64,000 bases of DNA from Hymenobacter guriensis (GCF_015773195.1 NZ_JADWYK010000001.1:310001-374000), one strand, 5' to 3'; shown: positions 43,521-52,349, counted from the stretch's first letter. Made by a program: numbers and translations. The notes: generated by a model from the sequence alone, not told the origin.

Positions 43521-44010
43521 AACGAGGCAGAGAAAGTAAATGGCTGATAGACGAAGTATATCTGGTTGTCCGATCAGCAAACCGGGGCAGACCAAGCCAT
43601 TGCCAAAACGATGGACGAGCTATCAGCAGCAAAGGTGAGCCCGCCGGCGCGGGCGGAATATGACGCACGTTACCGGCGGAGATGATTGTTGTCAAAAGTT
43701 CCCTGACTGGGAAAGCATAACATAGATTTTGCCGCACCAAGAAAGGTGGAGAACCTGCCAGGGTAGAACCACGATAACTAATACTCTGGGGTGATAATGC
43801 CAGCCGCGCTGGCTGCAGTCACGCGTTGCCGACGCTAGCCGGAAGAATAAGGCCTTGGCCAACGGCCCCTACTACCTGCGCTTTTTGCAGACTAGGGCGA
43901 CGCTATGCCGTGGTTCCAGGCTTGGCGGCCGCTTTCCCTATACGCACAATGCCCCGGCCTTCCGCGTTGGAAAGCCGGGGCATTCGTTTCTTGGCTGCTG
44001 TGTATACCGG
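43521..44010. other. 490-bp intergenic region
   Basis: The stretch between the T9SS cargo gene (start 43520, minus) and the PID-CTERM gene (end 44011, minus). On the reverse strand CACCTTTG (43630-43637) is one base off the -7 consensus, and a GCCAGC/GCTGGC hairpin lies near 43800. A terminator is at 43949-43984. No open frame with coding character was seen. Confidence 0.5.
43949..43984 (-). terminator. Terminator after PID-CTERM gene
   Basis: Stem AATGCCCCGGC.TT / AA.GCCGGGGCATT (one mismatch inside) with loop CCGCGTTGG, 27 bp beyond the stop on the minus strand. The T-run is short. Confidence 0.6.
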
Positions 44011-44223
44011 CTAGGTTTGCGGGGCTTTGCGGCGCAGCTTGCGCACGCCCAGGCCCACGCCGGCCGCCAGCAGCAGGGAGGCCCCTCCATCAATGGGCAC
44101 GGCCGTGGGGTCCGCGGGCATGGGGCCGCCTTCCGGGGGCTCCTCGCTCTGGGCCAGCGCCGCTACACTCGAAACCAGCCACAAAGCCAGCATACAAAAC
44201 AGGGAACGAAGAAATCGGGACAT
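44011..44223 (-). CDS. Small PID-CTERM-type surface protein
   Basis: A 70-residue protein: signal peptide (MSRFLRSLFCMLALWLVSSV, cleavage after ALAQ), a short Pro/Glu/Gly-rich spacer (EEPPEGGPMPADPTA), then VPIDGGASLLLAAGVGLGV and the basic end RKLRRKAPQT. The PID-GG motif, helix and basic tail match the PID-CTERM putative sorting signal annotated in Bacteroidota; how it is processed is not established. It follows the large T9SS protein by 75 bp on the same strand and could be co-transcribed with it. Confidence 0.75.
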   Translation of the reverse strand: MSRFLRSLFCMLALWLVSSVAALAQSEEPPEGGPMPADPTAVPIDGGASLLLAAGVGLGVRKLRRKAPQT

Positions 44224-44298
44224 AGTCAAAGAGAATAGAAGAGGAGAAAAAAGCAGCGGCGGCCGGGCGTTGCCTTACCGCTGCTGCTTAGGAGAAGA

Positions 44299-47200
44299 CT
44301 ATTGCACGACCAGGCGCTTGGTTACTACCACGCCCGCGGCTTCCAGGCGCACGGAGTACACGCCTTTGGCCAAGCCCTGCACGCTCAGCTCGGCGCGCAG
44401 GCCATTGGCCGTGGCGGCTACCGGCTGGCGCAACACCACCTGGCCCAGGCTGTTGAGCACCTGCACCTCGGTGGCTTTGCCGGCCAGCTTCAGCGGGGCC
44501 AGCAGCGTTACGCGCGCCGTGGCCGGGTTGGGGTACAACGATACCTGCGCGGCCAGCGCGGCCGGGGCGGCGGCCGTCACGGAGCCAGCCTGCAGTTCCA
44601 ACACAAAACGGCCGGGCAGGCTGGTGGCAGCCGCGTTGAAGGCATACTGGGTAGCTTCGTGCAGCTCGGTGCGGGTGCCCGTTTCCTGATCCAGCAGCAG
44701 GGCCTGGGTGCCGGCGGGTAGGTTCAGCACCTGGGCAGCAGCCAGGGTATAAGCCCCGGCAGCAGGCACGCGCACCGTGAGGGGCACCCGCACGGCGGCG
44801 GTGCCCGGCACGGGCAGGCCATTGATGGCCAGCTCCTCGCCGGCGGCCTGGGTGGTCAGGTTCAGGTTGTGCGTGTTGGGCAGCTTCACCGCGTCAAACT
44901 CATTGTCGACCCCGGCGGTAGCGCCCTGCTCGAAGTACACGTAAGCGTCATCCTGCAGGCCGTTGGGGGCCTGCACTTGCAGCTGCACCAGGGGCCGCGT
45001 CTCGGCCTCGCGGTGGTATACCGAGTTGGTATAAACGGCTACGCGCTGGGAGTTGCGGAAGGTAAGGGAGCCGCTGGTCTGGCTGGCCGCTACCCGCATG
45101 AAGAATGCCTGCCCTACCGCCAGCACGGGGCTTATGGTGCCTATGCCATTGTTGTAAAAACGGTAGCCCCCCCCGTATTGGCTCGTGCTTTCGAACACGT
45201 AGATGGCGCCCATCAGATTGGGTCGGTCGGCGGCCGCCACCTGCGAGTAATCCAGCGGGCTGGGATAGGGGTTGCCCACCAGGTGCCAGCCGGCAGCGGC
45301 GGCGTTGGGCGCACCAGCGGCTACGCGCGTGAGGGTCTGGGTGACGGTGCCGTTGTTGAGCGTGCCGGTGAAGGTGAGCGTCTGGTCGGCGGGCAGCTGC
45401 ACGGTGTAGCCCCGGCCCACTTCCAGCGGGCTTTCCAGGCTTTGCGGCGACTCCCAGCCCTTAGAGAAGGGGGCCAGGTTGTTGGTCGCAGTGGCCAGAC
45501 GGCTTTGGTCGTAGCCGAACACGGTAGGGTACGGCGTCACCGTGCCGGGCTTGGCAGCCGTGTTGTAGGCGGAATTCACCACGGGCGTAGTGCCGGGCAC
45601 GGCCAGGCTGGCCACCGCCGCATTGGCAACCGGGGAAGACGCATGGCGGTAGCCGGCCCCCGCGTTCAGGTCGGGCGTGATGTAGCGCTGTACCGTCACC
45701 GCCCCCGTCACCACGCCGGCGTTATTGACGACCATACCCGTGGTGGCGACATTGGATTCCAGCGTGAAGGCGTTGCCGTTGGTAGTGAAGTTGCCGTTGA
45801 GCGTGAGCAGGCGGCGTACCGAGGCGCCGGCCGAGGTGCTCAATTGGGCGTTATTGGCATCCACGCGCAGGTTCCAGAAGCGGATGCGGGAGGAACCCAG
45901 CAGGTTGGACAGAGTGGCCGTGCCCAACGCCACCGTGCCGCCGGAGGGCGCGAAGGTGCCGTTGTTGGTCAGGTTGCCCCGCACATCCAGCGTGCCGAGG
46001 CTCATGCTCAGCGTCGCCCCCGAGTTGATGGTCAGGCTGCGCACCGAGGCCGTCCCTCCCGCAATCAGGGGCATGCGCGGGGCGTTGCCGGCAATGGTGG
46101 CGTTGAGGGTGGCGGTGGGCACCTGGGCGGGCGTCCAGTTCCCGGCCGTGTACCAGTCGGTGCTGCTGCTGCCGGTCCAGGTCACGCTCGTCAGGGTCAG
46201 GGTCAGGGCGTACGTATCCGAGGCCGAGTTGCCGTTGCCGGCCGCATCCTGTACGCTGTTGCCGGCCACCGTGACTGTGGTAGCCGTGCCGGGCGTCGTC
46301 GGCGTCACCAAGAAGGTGTAAGTCGTGCCCGAGCCCGCGAAGCCCGAAACGGTCCCATTGGTCACGGTCAGGTCACCGGCCACAAAGCCCGTCACGCTTT
46401 CCGAGAAGGTTGCCGTAAAGCTCAGGGGCGAAGTGGCGGTGGTACTGCCCGAAGTCGTTGGGCTGCTTAGCGCAACCGTCGGCGCCGTGCTATCGACAAT
46501 AAAATTCACCGGGGTAGTGGCCGGGCTGGTCGTGCCGCCGGCAGTGGTTACCGTGGTGGATAGGGTATGCATCCCCTCAGCCAAAGAAAAGGGTTGCGTG
46601 AACCTCCAGTTGCCGTCGGGACCGGTAAGCGTGGTACCGGCAGGGGAACTATCTACATACACGGTGATAGTGCTGTTGGGAGCAGCGGTGCCCAGATAGA
46701 CGGGTGTCCCGGTGCTGCTGAAGCTGAAAACCGCTGGATAGCTTATAACAGGGGCGGCGGGTGCGGGCTCGGTAATGGTGAAGGAACGCGTGGTGGTGCA
46801 ATCAAACAGGTCTTGGATGGTTACGGTATACGTGCCCGCTCTCAGCCCGCTCACACTGGCGGTTCCCTCGCCGCTGGGAGCTCCCGGCTCCCAGTTAAAC
46901 GAATAGCCTTCTTCTGAGCCGCCGCTGGGCGAAACCGAGGCGGTACCATCGGCGCCCCCGCTGGTGCTCACGTTCGTTTGGCTGCCGGTACTGGTAAGCG
47001 CGGTCGGCTCTTGAATGGTATAGGTTTTCGTGATGCTGCAGGTAGCATCGTTTATTGTGAGGCTATAGCTGCCCGCAGGCAGGTTGGAAATAGTGCTCTG
47101 GTTGCCCGTGGTGACGGGCGTAATCAAAGCCGGGTTGGGGCTGGTGCGCCGCCAGGTGAAGGTGTAGCCGGGCGTGCCGCCGTTTACAGTAGTAGTGATA

Positions 47201-47637
47201 GCGCCCGTATTGGTCCCATTACAGGCAATATTTGTTGTAGAAGAAAATGTGGACATCCCCCCCTTTGGCTGGGTGATGGTCACTTTGGCCGTTGTGGTTT
47301 GTCCGGCGCCGTCCCGTACCGTTACCGTGTACTCCTGGGCCGACAGGCCAGTAGCGGTGGCTTGAGTGCCGCCATCTGGGCTCCATCTGTACGTGTAGGT
47401 CCCGGTTCCGCCAGAGGCCCGAACAGTTGCGGAGCCGTTGCTACCGCCCGGGCAGCTGACGTTAGTAGAGGACGTAATAGTGGCGGCTAGCGGGGTAACT
47501 GCCAGCGTAGCAGCCGGGGCTTTGCGCGGGGCTACGCGGGCCGGCACCTGGGCGTGCCCGGCCAGCGGCAGCGCCAGTAGCAGGCACACGGCCGCCGCCC
47601 GGCCCCTGGCGAGGGCCTGTGAATAGAAGTGTTGCAT
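44299..47637 (-). CDS. Large T9SS-secreted adhesin-like protein with SprB repeats
   Basis: A 1112-residue protein. After the signal peptide (VCLLLALPLAGHA) come three SprB-type repeats (~40-290), with NVSCPGGSNGSATVRASGGT, TYTYRWSPDGGTQATATGLS and repeated YTVTV. Ig-like repeats follow (TITVYVDSSPAGTTLTGPDG, TAPTVALSSPTTSGS), then a module TWTGSSSTDWYTAGNWTPAQ shared with 41226, and a type A sorting domain (SLYPNPATARVTLLAPL, LGQVVLRQPVAA, LAKGVYSVRLEAAGVVVTKR). SprB repeats occur in gliding and adhesion proteins. The ATG at 47637 is chosen for the signal peptide; the frame stays open 264 bp upstream. Confidence 0.88.
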   Translation of the reverse strand: MQHFYSQALARGRAAAVCLLLALPLAGHAQVPARVAPRKAPAATLAVTPLAATITSSTNVSCPGGSNGSATVRASGGTGTYTYRWSPDGGTQATATGLSAQEYTVTVRDGAGQTTTAKVTITQPKGGMSTFSSTTNIACNGTNTGAITTTVNGGTPGYTFTWRRTSPNPALITPVTTGNQSTISNLPAGSYSLTINDATCSITKTYTIQEPTALTSTGSQTNVSTSGGADGTASVSPSGGSEEGYSFNWEPGAPSGEGTASVSGLRAGTYTVTIQDLFDCTTTRSFTITEPAPAAPVISYPAVFSFSSTGTPVYLGTAAPNSTITVYVDSSPAGTTLTGPDGNWRFTQPFSLAEGMHTLSTTVTTAGGTTSPATTPVNFIVDSTAPTVALSSPTTSGSTTATSPLSFTATFSESVTGFVAGDLTVTNGTVSGFAGSGTTYTFLVTPTTPGTATTVTVAGNSVQDAAGNGNSASDTYALTLTLTSVTWTGSSSTDWYTAGNWTPAQVPTATLNATIAGNAPRMPLIAGGTASVRSLTINSGATLSMSLGTLDVRGNLTNNGTFAPSGGTVALGTATLSNLLGSSRIRFWNLRVDANNAQLSTSAGASVRRLLTLNGNFTTNGNAFTLESNVATTGMVVNNAGVVTGAVTVQRYITPDLNAGAGYRHASSPVANAAVASLAVPGTTPVVNSAYNTAAKPGTVTPYPTVFGYDQSRLATATNNLAPFSKGWESPQSLESPLEVGRGYTVQLPADQTLTFTGTLNNGTVTQTLTRVAAGAPNAAAAGWHLVGNPYPSPLDYSQVAAADRPNLMGAIYVFESTSQYGGGYRFYNNGIGTISPVLAVGQAFFMRVAASQTSGSLTFRNSQRVAVYTNSVYHREAETRPLVQLQVQAPNGLQDDAYVYFEQGATAGVDNEFDAVKLPNTHNLNLTTQAAGEELAINGLPVPGTAAVRVPLTVRVPAAGAYTLAAAQVLNLPAGTQALLLDQETGTRTELHEATQYAFNAAATSLPGRFVLELQAGSVTAAAPAALAAQVSLYPNPATARVTLLAPLKLAGKATEVQVLNSLGQVVLRQPVAATANGLRAELSVQGLAKGVYSVRLEAAGVVVTKRLVVQ

Positions 47638-48064
47638 GAAAAGAGAAGGAAAAAGGTAAACGCGAAAAAGTCCTGAAAACGCCCCACCCGGTAGGCAACC
47701 CGGCCCGGCGGCGGGCAGCAAGCCCCTCCGTTGCAGCCGGAGCGGCCTGCTACCCGGGTACCCGGTATCATAGCTGTATAAAAGGGATAGAGTAGCTGAT
47801 AACCGATACGTAAAGTGGCTGAAGCAACCGCCGGAGGCCGGCCATGCCGCCCGGTAAAACCCCGGCAGGGCAGTTATGTGGCAGCGCCTGAACCTCGTCA
47901 CCTCACTGACAAAGCCCCAACGCTGCCACTTCCTGGAACCGCTACAAATATCACGTCCCTGGCTATGCCGCGCTACCGCATAAAGATGCTGTATTGACGT
48001 CCATCCTATAAGTATATTCCTACTCTACAACAGCTCCATCCACCTCGCTACCTGCCTCGCAGTC
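47638..48064. other. 427-bp intergenic region with one copy of a repeated motif
   Basis: Upstream region of the large T9SS gene and downstream of the response regulator gene (both minus). It holds GCATAAAGATGCTGT at 47977-47991, a motif that recurs in the tandem repeat at 48763-48874. GC-rich inverted segments lie around 47828-47870. No gene and no exact TAnnTTTG box were seen. Confidence 0.45.
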
Positions 48065-48724
48065 TTAGCCCCGGCGCTTGAGGGCCAGGGCCATAATCTC
48101 GCCTTTGCTGTTGACGTGCAGCTTGCGGTACACCAGCCGGATGAAGTTGCGCACCGTATCCACGCTGATGCCCATGCGGTCGGCAATGAGCTTGTAGCTG
48201 AGACCGTCCTCAATGCCCTGCACGATTTCCTGCTCGCGGGGCGTCAGCTGCTCGCCCTTGGGGCCGGTGAGGGGCGCCACCACGGCCACCACCGGCGCCT
48301 GAAACGAGCGAATCACGTGGCGCGCCACCGCTGGCGACATGGGCGAGCCTCCTGCCGCTACTTGCAGTAGGTGCTCCTTGAGCTGCTCCAGCGGCGTACT
48401 CTTCACCAGGTAGCCCACGGCCCCGGCACAAATGGCCTGAAACACCCGCTCGGCGTCGGTGTATACGCTCAGCATGAGAATATCCACCGCTGGCAGCCGC
48501 GCCTTGATCAGCGGAATGCCGGCAATGCCCGAGAGGCCGGGCAGGCCAATGTCGCTGAGCACGAGGGCAGGCGGCTCGGGTGCAGAAGTCAGGCCTGCCA
48601 GAAACTCCTCCACTGAGGCCACCGTGAGCACGCACCGGAACTCAGGCTGCTCGCAGAGGTAGCCGTGCAGGGTTTCCCGGATCAGAGGCTGGTCTTCGAT
48701 AAGAGCAATAGGCAAAGCGGACAT
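48065..48724 (-). CDS. Response regulator, NarL/LuxR family
   Basis: A 219-residue regulator: receiver domain (E10/D11, phosphoacceptor D58 in LVLSDIGLPGLSG, Lys in VGYLVKSTPLEQL) and a C-terminal LuxR-type helix-turn-helix (LTPREQEIVQGIEDGLSYKL, IADRMGISVDTVRNFI, then LHVNSKGEIMALALKRRG). It would bind DNA after phosphorylation, most likely by the histidine kinase encoded 127 bp upstream on the same strand. The ATG at 48724 is chosen; the longer open frame runs through the duplicated segment and is not expected to be translated. Confidence 0.93.
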   Translation of the reverse strand: MSALPIALIEDQPLIRETLHGYLCEQPEFRCVLTVASVEEFLAGLTSAPEPPALVLSDIGLPGLSGIAGIPLIKARLPAVDILMLSVYTDAERVFQAICAGAVGYLVKSTPLEQLKEHLLQVAAGGSPMSPAVARHVIRSFQAPVVAVVAPLTGPKGEQLTPREQEIVQGIEDGLSYKLIADRMGISVDTVRNFIRLVYRKLHVNSKGEIMALALKRRG

Positions 48725-48728
48725 AGCA

Positions 48729-48736
48729 CAAAGGTA
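48729..48736 (-). promoter_or_regulatory. Putative -7 box TACCTTTG (minus), leaderless position
   Basis: Exact TAnnTTTG match on the reverse strand ending 4 bp before the response regulator ATG. If used, the mRNA would be leaderless or nearly so, and the regulator would be transcribed separately from the kinase. Confidence 0.5.
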
Positions 48737-48762
48737 CCGGTCCCAGCCCCACGCCGCTACTG

Positions 48763-48874
48763 CATAAAGATGCTGTGCGGTTGGCGTCTTGATGCTTACA
48801 CCGGCAACCGCACCACCACATAAAGATGCTGTGCGGTTGGCGTCTTGATGCTTACACCGGCAACCGCACCACCA
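48763..48874. repeat. 56-bp exact tandem duplication
   Basis: Two back-to-back identical 56-bp units (48763-48818 and 48819-48874), each starting CATAAAGATGCTGTGCGG. The second unit contains the last seven codons and the stop of the histidine kinase; the first is a silent extra copy of that 3' end plus 33 bp. The first 14 bases also occur at 47978-47991. Confidence 0.9.
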
Positions 48875-50861
48875 CCGCCAGCCCTGGCAGCCCCCGCTCA
48901 AACAGCACCGAGCCGCCGCAGGCCAGGGCGCGGGCCTGCATATTGGTCAGGCCCTGCCCCCCTACCCGGCCGGGACCATCATAGCCCTGGCCATCGTCCT
49001 GCACCCGCAAACTCAGGTAGCCATCCTGCAACTGCAGGCGCACCGTCACGAGCGTGGCCCGGGCGTGCTTCACCACGTTATGCAGGGCTTCCTTGTAGAT
49101 GAGGTAGAGGTTCTGGCGCAGCAGCCCCGGCAGCGCCGCGCCCGCCAACGACGCATCGGCCGCAAAATCCACTTCCAGGTTGGCTACCGACAGCACCTCG
49201 TGGGCGTGGTCGCGCATGCGCTCCAGCAGCGGGGACGTGGCATCATTACGCGCGTCGATGCCCCATACCACATCCGACAGCTGCTGTACGGCCCGGCGGC
49301 TGGCCTCGGACAAATGCTGCAGGTGAGTGGCCAGCTGCTCGGGCGTGCGGCGGCTGGTTTGCAGCCAGGAGCTTTCGAGGCTGATTTGGGTGAGCAGGCT
49401 GCCCACGTCGTCATGCAGGTCGGCGGCCAGGCGGGTGCGCAGCGCGGCTTCGCGGTGGCGCGCCCGGCGGCGGTACTGAGCCAGGCCCACGCCGCCCGCG
49501 CCCAGCGCCAAAGCTAGCAGGCCGCCGGCCCCAGCCAGCTCACGCTGGCGGCGCAGGCGGGCCAGCTCCTGCTCCTGCCGGAGCATCACTACCTCCTGCT
49601 CGGCCTGGGCTACCTCGTAGCTGGCCCGCGCCTCTTCCAGCACCCGCTTATCGGCCTGGGCCTGCAGCGTGTCCCTGGCCTGCATTTCGCGGCGTTGCAG
49701 GGCGTAGGCGGCGGGGTAGTCGTGGCGGGCAATGGCCAGCTTTTGCAGCAGTGCCAGCGCATCGGTGGTATAGCCTTCACTGGGGCGCCCACCAGCCAGC
49801 GCCAAGGCTTTGCTTGCCCAGGCCTCAGCTTGGTCAGGTTCCCTCTGCTCCTGGTAGAAGCTAGCTAGGTTGGTGTACATGTTGCCTAACACCCGGTCGG
49901 GGTCGTGGGTGCGTTGGGCTAGGCTAATGGCGGCCTGGTAGTAGAAAGCGGCGGAGTCGGGGCGCTGGAGGCGGCGGTAGGCGGCGGCCAGGTTTTCGTA
50001 GAGGCCCGTGCGGTTGCTGTAAAAGCGCAGGTGCCGCACCAGCGCCTGCTGACGACGCAGGTAGTTCAGCGCCACGGCCGGACTATCCACGCGCTGGGCA
50101 TTCACGCCCAGCCCTTCCAGCCCCACCGCCATCAGGGCGCTATCGGCAATGGAGGCCGCCAGCCGATACACCTGCCGACAGTAGCGGCTGGATACGGCCG
50201 GCTGCCCCCGCTCGGCAAAGACGCTGGCTACGTTGGACAGGGCTTTGGCTTCCTGCCGCACTTCCTTGAGGTTGCGGTAGATGGACACGGCCTTGAACAT
50301 AGCCGTCACGGCTGAGTCGTGCCGGCCCAGGTTCTGGTAGAGCTGGCCCAGCTCCTGCCACACGCCGGCCTGTCCGTCGGCATCACCAGCGGCTGAGAAG
50401 AAGTTGCTGGCCAGTCGGTAGTAGCGCCGGGCCAGGTCGGGGCGGCGCAGGTTCACGTACACCCAACCCAGGTTCCAGGCGTTGCGGGCGCGGTAGAGGA
50501 CCGGGGCTTCGCGCAGCAGCTCTTCGGCCCGGCGCTCCAGCACAGCCGCCCGCTCGAAGTTCTGCACAGTGAGGTAATAGTTGCTGCCCGCATCCAGGGC
50601 CCGGCCCACCAGCACCGAGTCGCCGGCGGCTCGGGCTGCTTGCATAGCCGCCGCCGCGTAGCCCAGCATGGCGGCCGAGTCGGGGTCGGGCGTATCGAAA
50701 TAGGCAATGGCCCGCAGCAGTACCCCGGCCCGCGCCCGGTGGGTGGAAGCGGCGCGCAGAGCCGTGCGCAGGCTGTCGGGCAGGGCGGGTAAACGCGAAG
50801 TCGCAAAGGCCGCAGGGATCAGCCCAAGGCTTAGAAGAAGTAGTGCAAACAGGCGGCGCAT
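48852..50861 (-). CDS. Sensor histidine kinase with TPR sensor region (HisKA_3 type)
   Basis: A 669-residue kinase: signal peptide-like start (MRRLFALLLLSLGLIPAAFA), a periplasmic TPR array (~30-390), a coiled coil, one membrane helix (~440-460, LAGAGGLLALALGAGGVGL), a HisKA_3-type dimerisation domain with the phospho-His in LAADLHDDVGSLLTQISLES (~483), and an ATPase domain (EALHNVVKHA N-box, VQDDGQGYDGPGRVGGQGLT). It is the likely partner of the LuxR-type regulator just downstream. Its final codons lie inside a tandem duplication. The ATG at 50861 is chosen for the signal sequence. Confidence 0.93.
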   Translation of the reverse strand: MRRLFALLLLSLGLIPAAFATSRLPALPDSLRTALRAASTHRARAGVLLRAIAYFDTPDPDSAAMLGYAAAAMQAARAAGDSVLVGRALDAGSNYYLTVQNFERAAVLERRAEELLREAPVLYRARNAWNLGWVYVNLRRPDLARRYYRLASNFFSAAGDADGQAGVWQELGQLYQNLGRHDSAVTAMFKAVSIYRNLKEVRQEAKALSNVASVFAERGQPAVSSRYCRQVYRLAASIADSALMAVGLEGLGVNAQRVDSPAVALNYLRRQQALVRHLRFYSNRTGLYENLAAAYRRLQRPDSAAFYYQAAISLAQRTHDPDRVLGNMYTNLASFYQEQREPDQAEAWASKALALAGGRPSEGYTTDALALLQKLAIARHDYPAAYALQRREMQARDTLQAQADKRVLEEARASYEVAQAEQEVVMLRQEQELARLRRQRELAGAGGLLALALGAGGVGLAQYRRRARHREAALRTRLAADLHDDVGSLLTQISLESSWLQTSRRTPEQLATHLQHLSEASRRAVQQLSDVVWGIDARNDATSPLLERMRDHAHEVLSVANLEVDFAADASLAGAALPGLLRQNLYLIYKEALHNVVKHARATLVTVRLQLQDGYLSLRVQDDGQGYDGPGRVGGQGLTNMQARALACGGSVLFERGLPGLAVVVRLPV

Positions 50862-50884
50862 AGATACACCCAATAAATGGGCTA

Positions 50885-50892
50885 CCAAGGTA
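50885..50892 (-). promoter_or_regulatory. Putative -7 box TACCTTGG (minus)
   Basis: One base off TAnnTTTG on the reverse strand, 23 bp upstream of the histidine kinase ATG. Confidence 0.3.
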
Positions 50893-50969
50893 GCCAGGTT
50901 TCGGGCGCTATGCTACGCCGACGGTTCCGCTTCAGCCGCTTTTTTACCTGACAGACGGCCGCTTATTTC

Positions 50970-52232
50970 TTACTCCTGCGCAGCCGGCGCGGCTTTCAGG
51001 TTAAGCAGCGCTTCCTGGGTTTTTCGCTGGGTGCTGGCTTCCTTTTCTTCTTTGGCCGCGGCGTTGGGCGCGGCGGGCGTGGCGAAGAAGGCCAATAGGT
51101 GTTGCTTCTGCAGCTGGGTCAGTCCCTCAAACTTCTTGGCGTCGAGCTTGCGCAGCCACTCCCCGTAGGTTTCGTCGGCCAGGGCATACTCGCCGGCTTT
51201 CGTCTGGTGGCCGGTGTCGAAATCGGCGTTGGGCAGCGAAGTCACGGCAGCGGTACCCTGCTTTTCCAGCAGCCCGCAGTACTTACTTATCACCACCCGA
51301 AAGGAATTGCGAAAAAGCGTCTGGGCTTCGGGCGTGGGGAGTACAAAGGCAAACGGCTTCAGCGGCCCGATTTTGGGCAGCAGCCGCACGATGCCCGAAA
51401 GCAGGCGCGCGCCCAGCCCCGGCCGCTGGTAGCTGCCTCCAAACTCCTTACGATACTGGCGCCGGCTGAGGTGGTATACGTAGTCGCGGCGGCGTGCCTT
51501 GGGGCTAAGCTGGCGGATGTCTTCGCGCTTGCTTTGCCAGGCGGCGCGGGTAGCCAGCGGAATCAGCTCCTTCACGGCAAAGCGGTAGGAGCTGATGCTC
51601 AAGTCCACATTGGCAATGACCTGGCCCAGCTTCAGACCGTAGGTTTTCTCGAATCCCCGCTCCAGCACGTCCTTGCTTACTTTGAAGCCGATGTAGTTGT
51701 GGTAGTCGTCGGAGCGGTAGCGCCCGGCCGCCACCTGCATCACATCGAAGGCAAACTCCAGCTGGGTGCGCTGGGCGGGCGCCTCCTCGTAGGTAATGGT
51801 ATTCCCAAATTTTGCCTGCAGCTCCGGATACACCGAGGGCATGGCCTTATTGGTGCCTTCGGGGTGGCCGCTTAGGTCGGCAGCGTAATGGGCCAGCGCG
51901 CCCAGGGCGAAGGCGTACTCGTTGCGGTCATGCGCTTCGGTCAGCAGATTAGTCACGAAGTCGCCGGAGCGCACGTAGTGGGTGAGGTTAGTGAAGAGCT
52001 TCGAGCCGAACGGATAAAAGCCCATGTCCTGAATGATGGCTCCGCCATAGGCGTAGGCCTTGGCGTCCTGCAGCTCCTCGGCCGTGCCGCCCGGAAAACG
52101 CTTTTGCAGCGTGGGCAGCAGGCAGCGCTGCCAGGTGGAGTCGATGTTGGCCTGGTGGGTGAGGACGGAGTAGGCAGAAACCGAAGCAGCCGAGCCGAGC
52201 AGCAGCCAGCCAACGAGCAGAAAACGCAGCAT
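50970..52232 (-). CDS. Zinc-dependent phospholipase C-like secreted protein
   Basis: A 420-residue protein: signal peptide (MLRFLLVGWLLLGSAASVSA) and then YSVLTHQANIDSTW, so an N-terminal His lies just after cleavage, as in zinc phospholipase C/S1-P1 proteins. The helical domain includes YAYGGAIIQDMGFYPFGSKL, HYVRSGDFVTNLLTEAHDRN and ALGALAHYAADLSGHPEGTN, which give the His and Asp residues expected for a metal site. The C-terminal part is helical with an Ala/Lys/Glu-rich end. Substrate unknown. It is distinct in sequence from the similar protein at 23976 but has the same overall plan. Confidence 0.75.
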   Translation of the reverse strand: MLRFLLVGWLLLGSAASVSAYSVLTHQANIDSTWQRCLLPTLQKRFPGGTAEELQDAKAYAYGGAIIQDMGFYPFGSKLFTNLTHYVRSGDFVTNLLTEAHDRNEYAFALGALAHYAADLSGHPEGTNKAMPSVYPELQAKFGNTITYEEAPAQRTQLEFAFDVMQVAAGRYRSDDYHNYIGFKVSKDVLERGFEKTYGLKLGQVIANVDLSISSYRFAVKELIPLATRAAWQSKREDIRQLSPKARRRDYVYHLSRRQYRKEFGGSYQRPGLGARLLSGIVRLLPKIGPLKPFAFVLPTPEAQTLFRNSFRVVISKYCGLLEKQGTAAVTSLPNADFDTGHQTKAGEYALADETYGEWLRKLDAKKFEGLTQLQKQHLLAFFATPAAPNAAAKEEKEASTQRKTQEALLNLKAAPAAQE

Positions 52233-52349
52233 AGAAAATGGGGAAATGGTACGCCCGCAACGTGTAAAGTGTACTTTCCGTTGTCGGGCTTCGGCCGGGG
52301 TAAACCATAAAACCACGCAAATAATGCGGCAGAAGCCGTCTGGCTGGCC

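Noticed and set aside
44869..46470. 533-codon plus-strand frame inside the large T9SS gene
   Set aside because: Its Arg/Gly/His-rich composition is the antisense image of a Thr/Gly/Val-rich coding gene; no domain or start context.
48725..48901. N-terminal extension of the response regulator
   Set aside because: The extension is the translation of the duplicated 56-bp units (repeated Cys/Trp-rich text) and the receiver begins normally at 48724.
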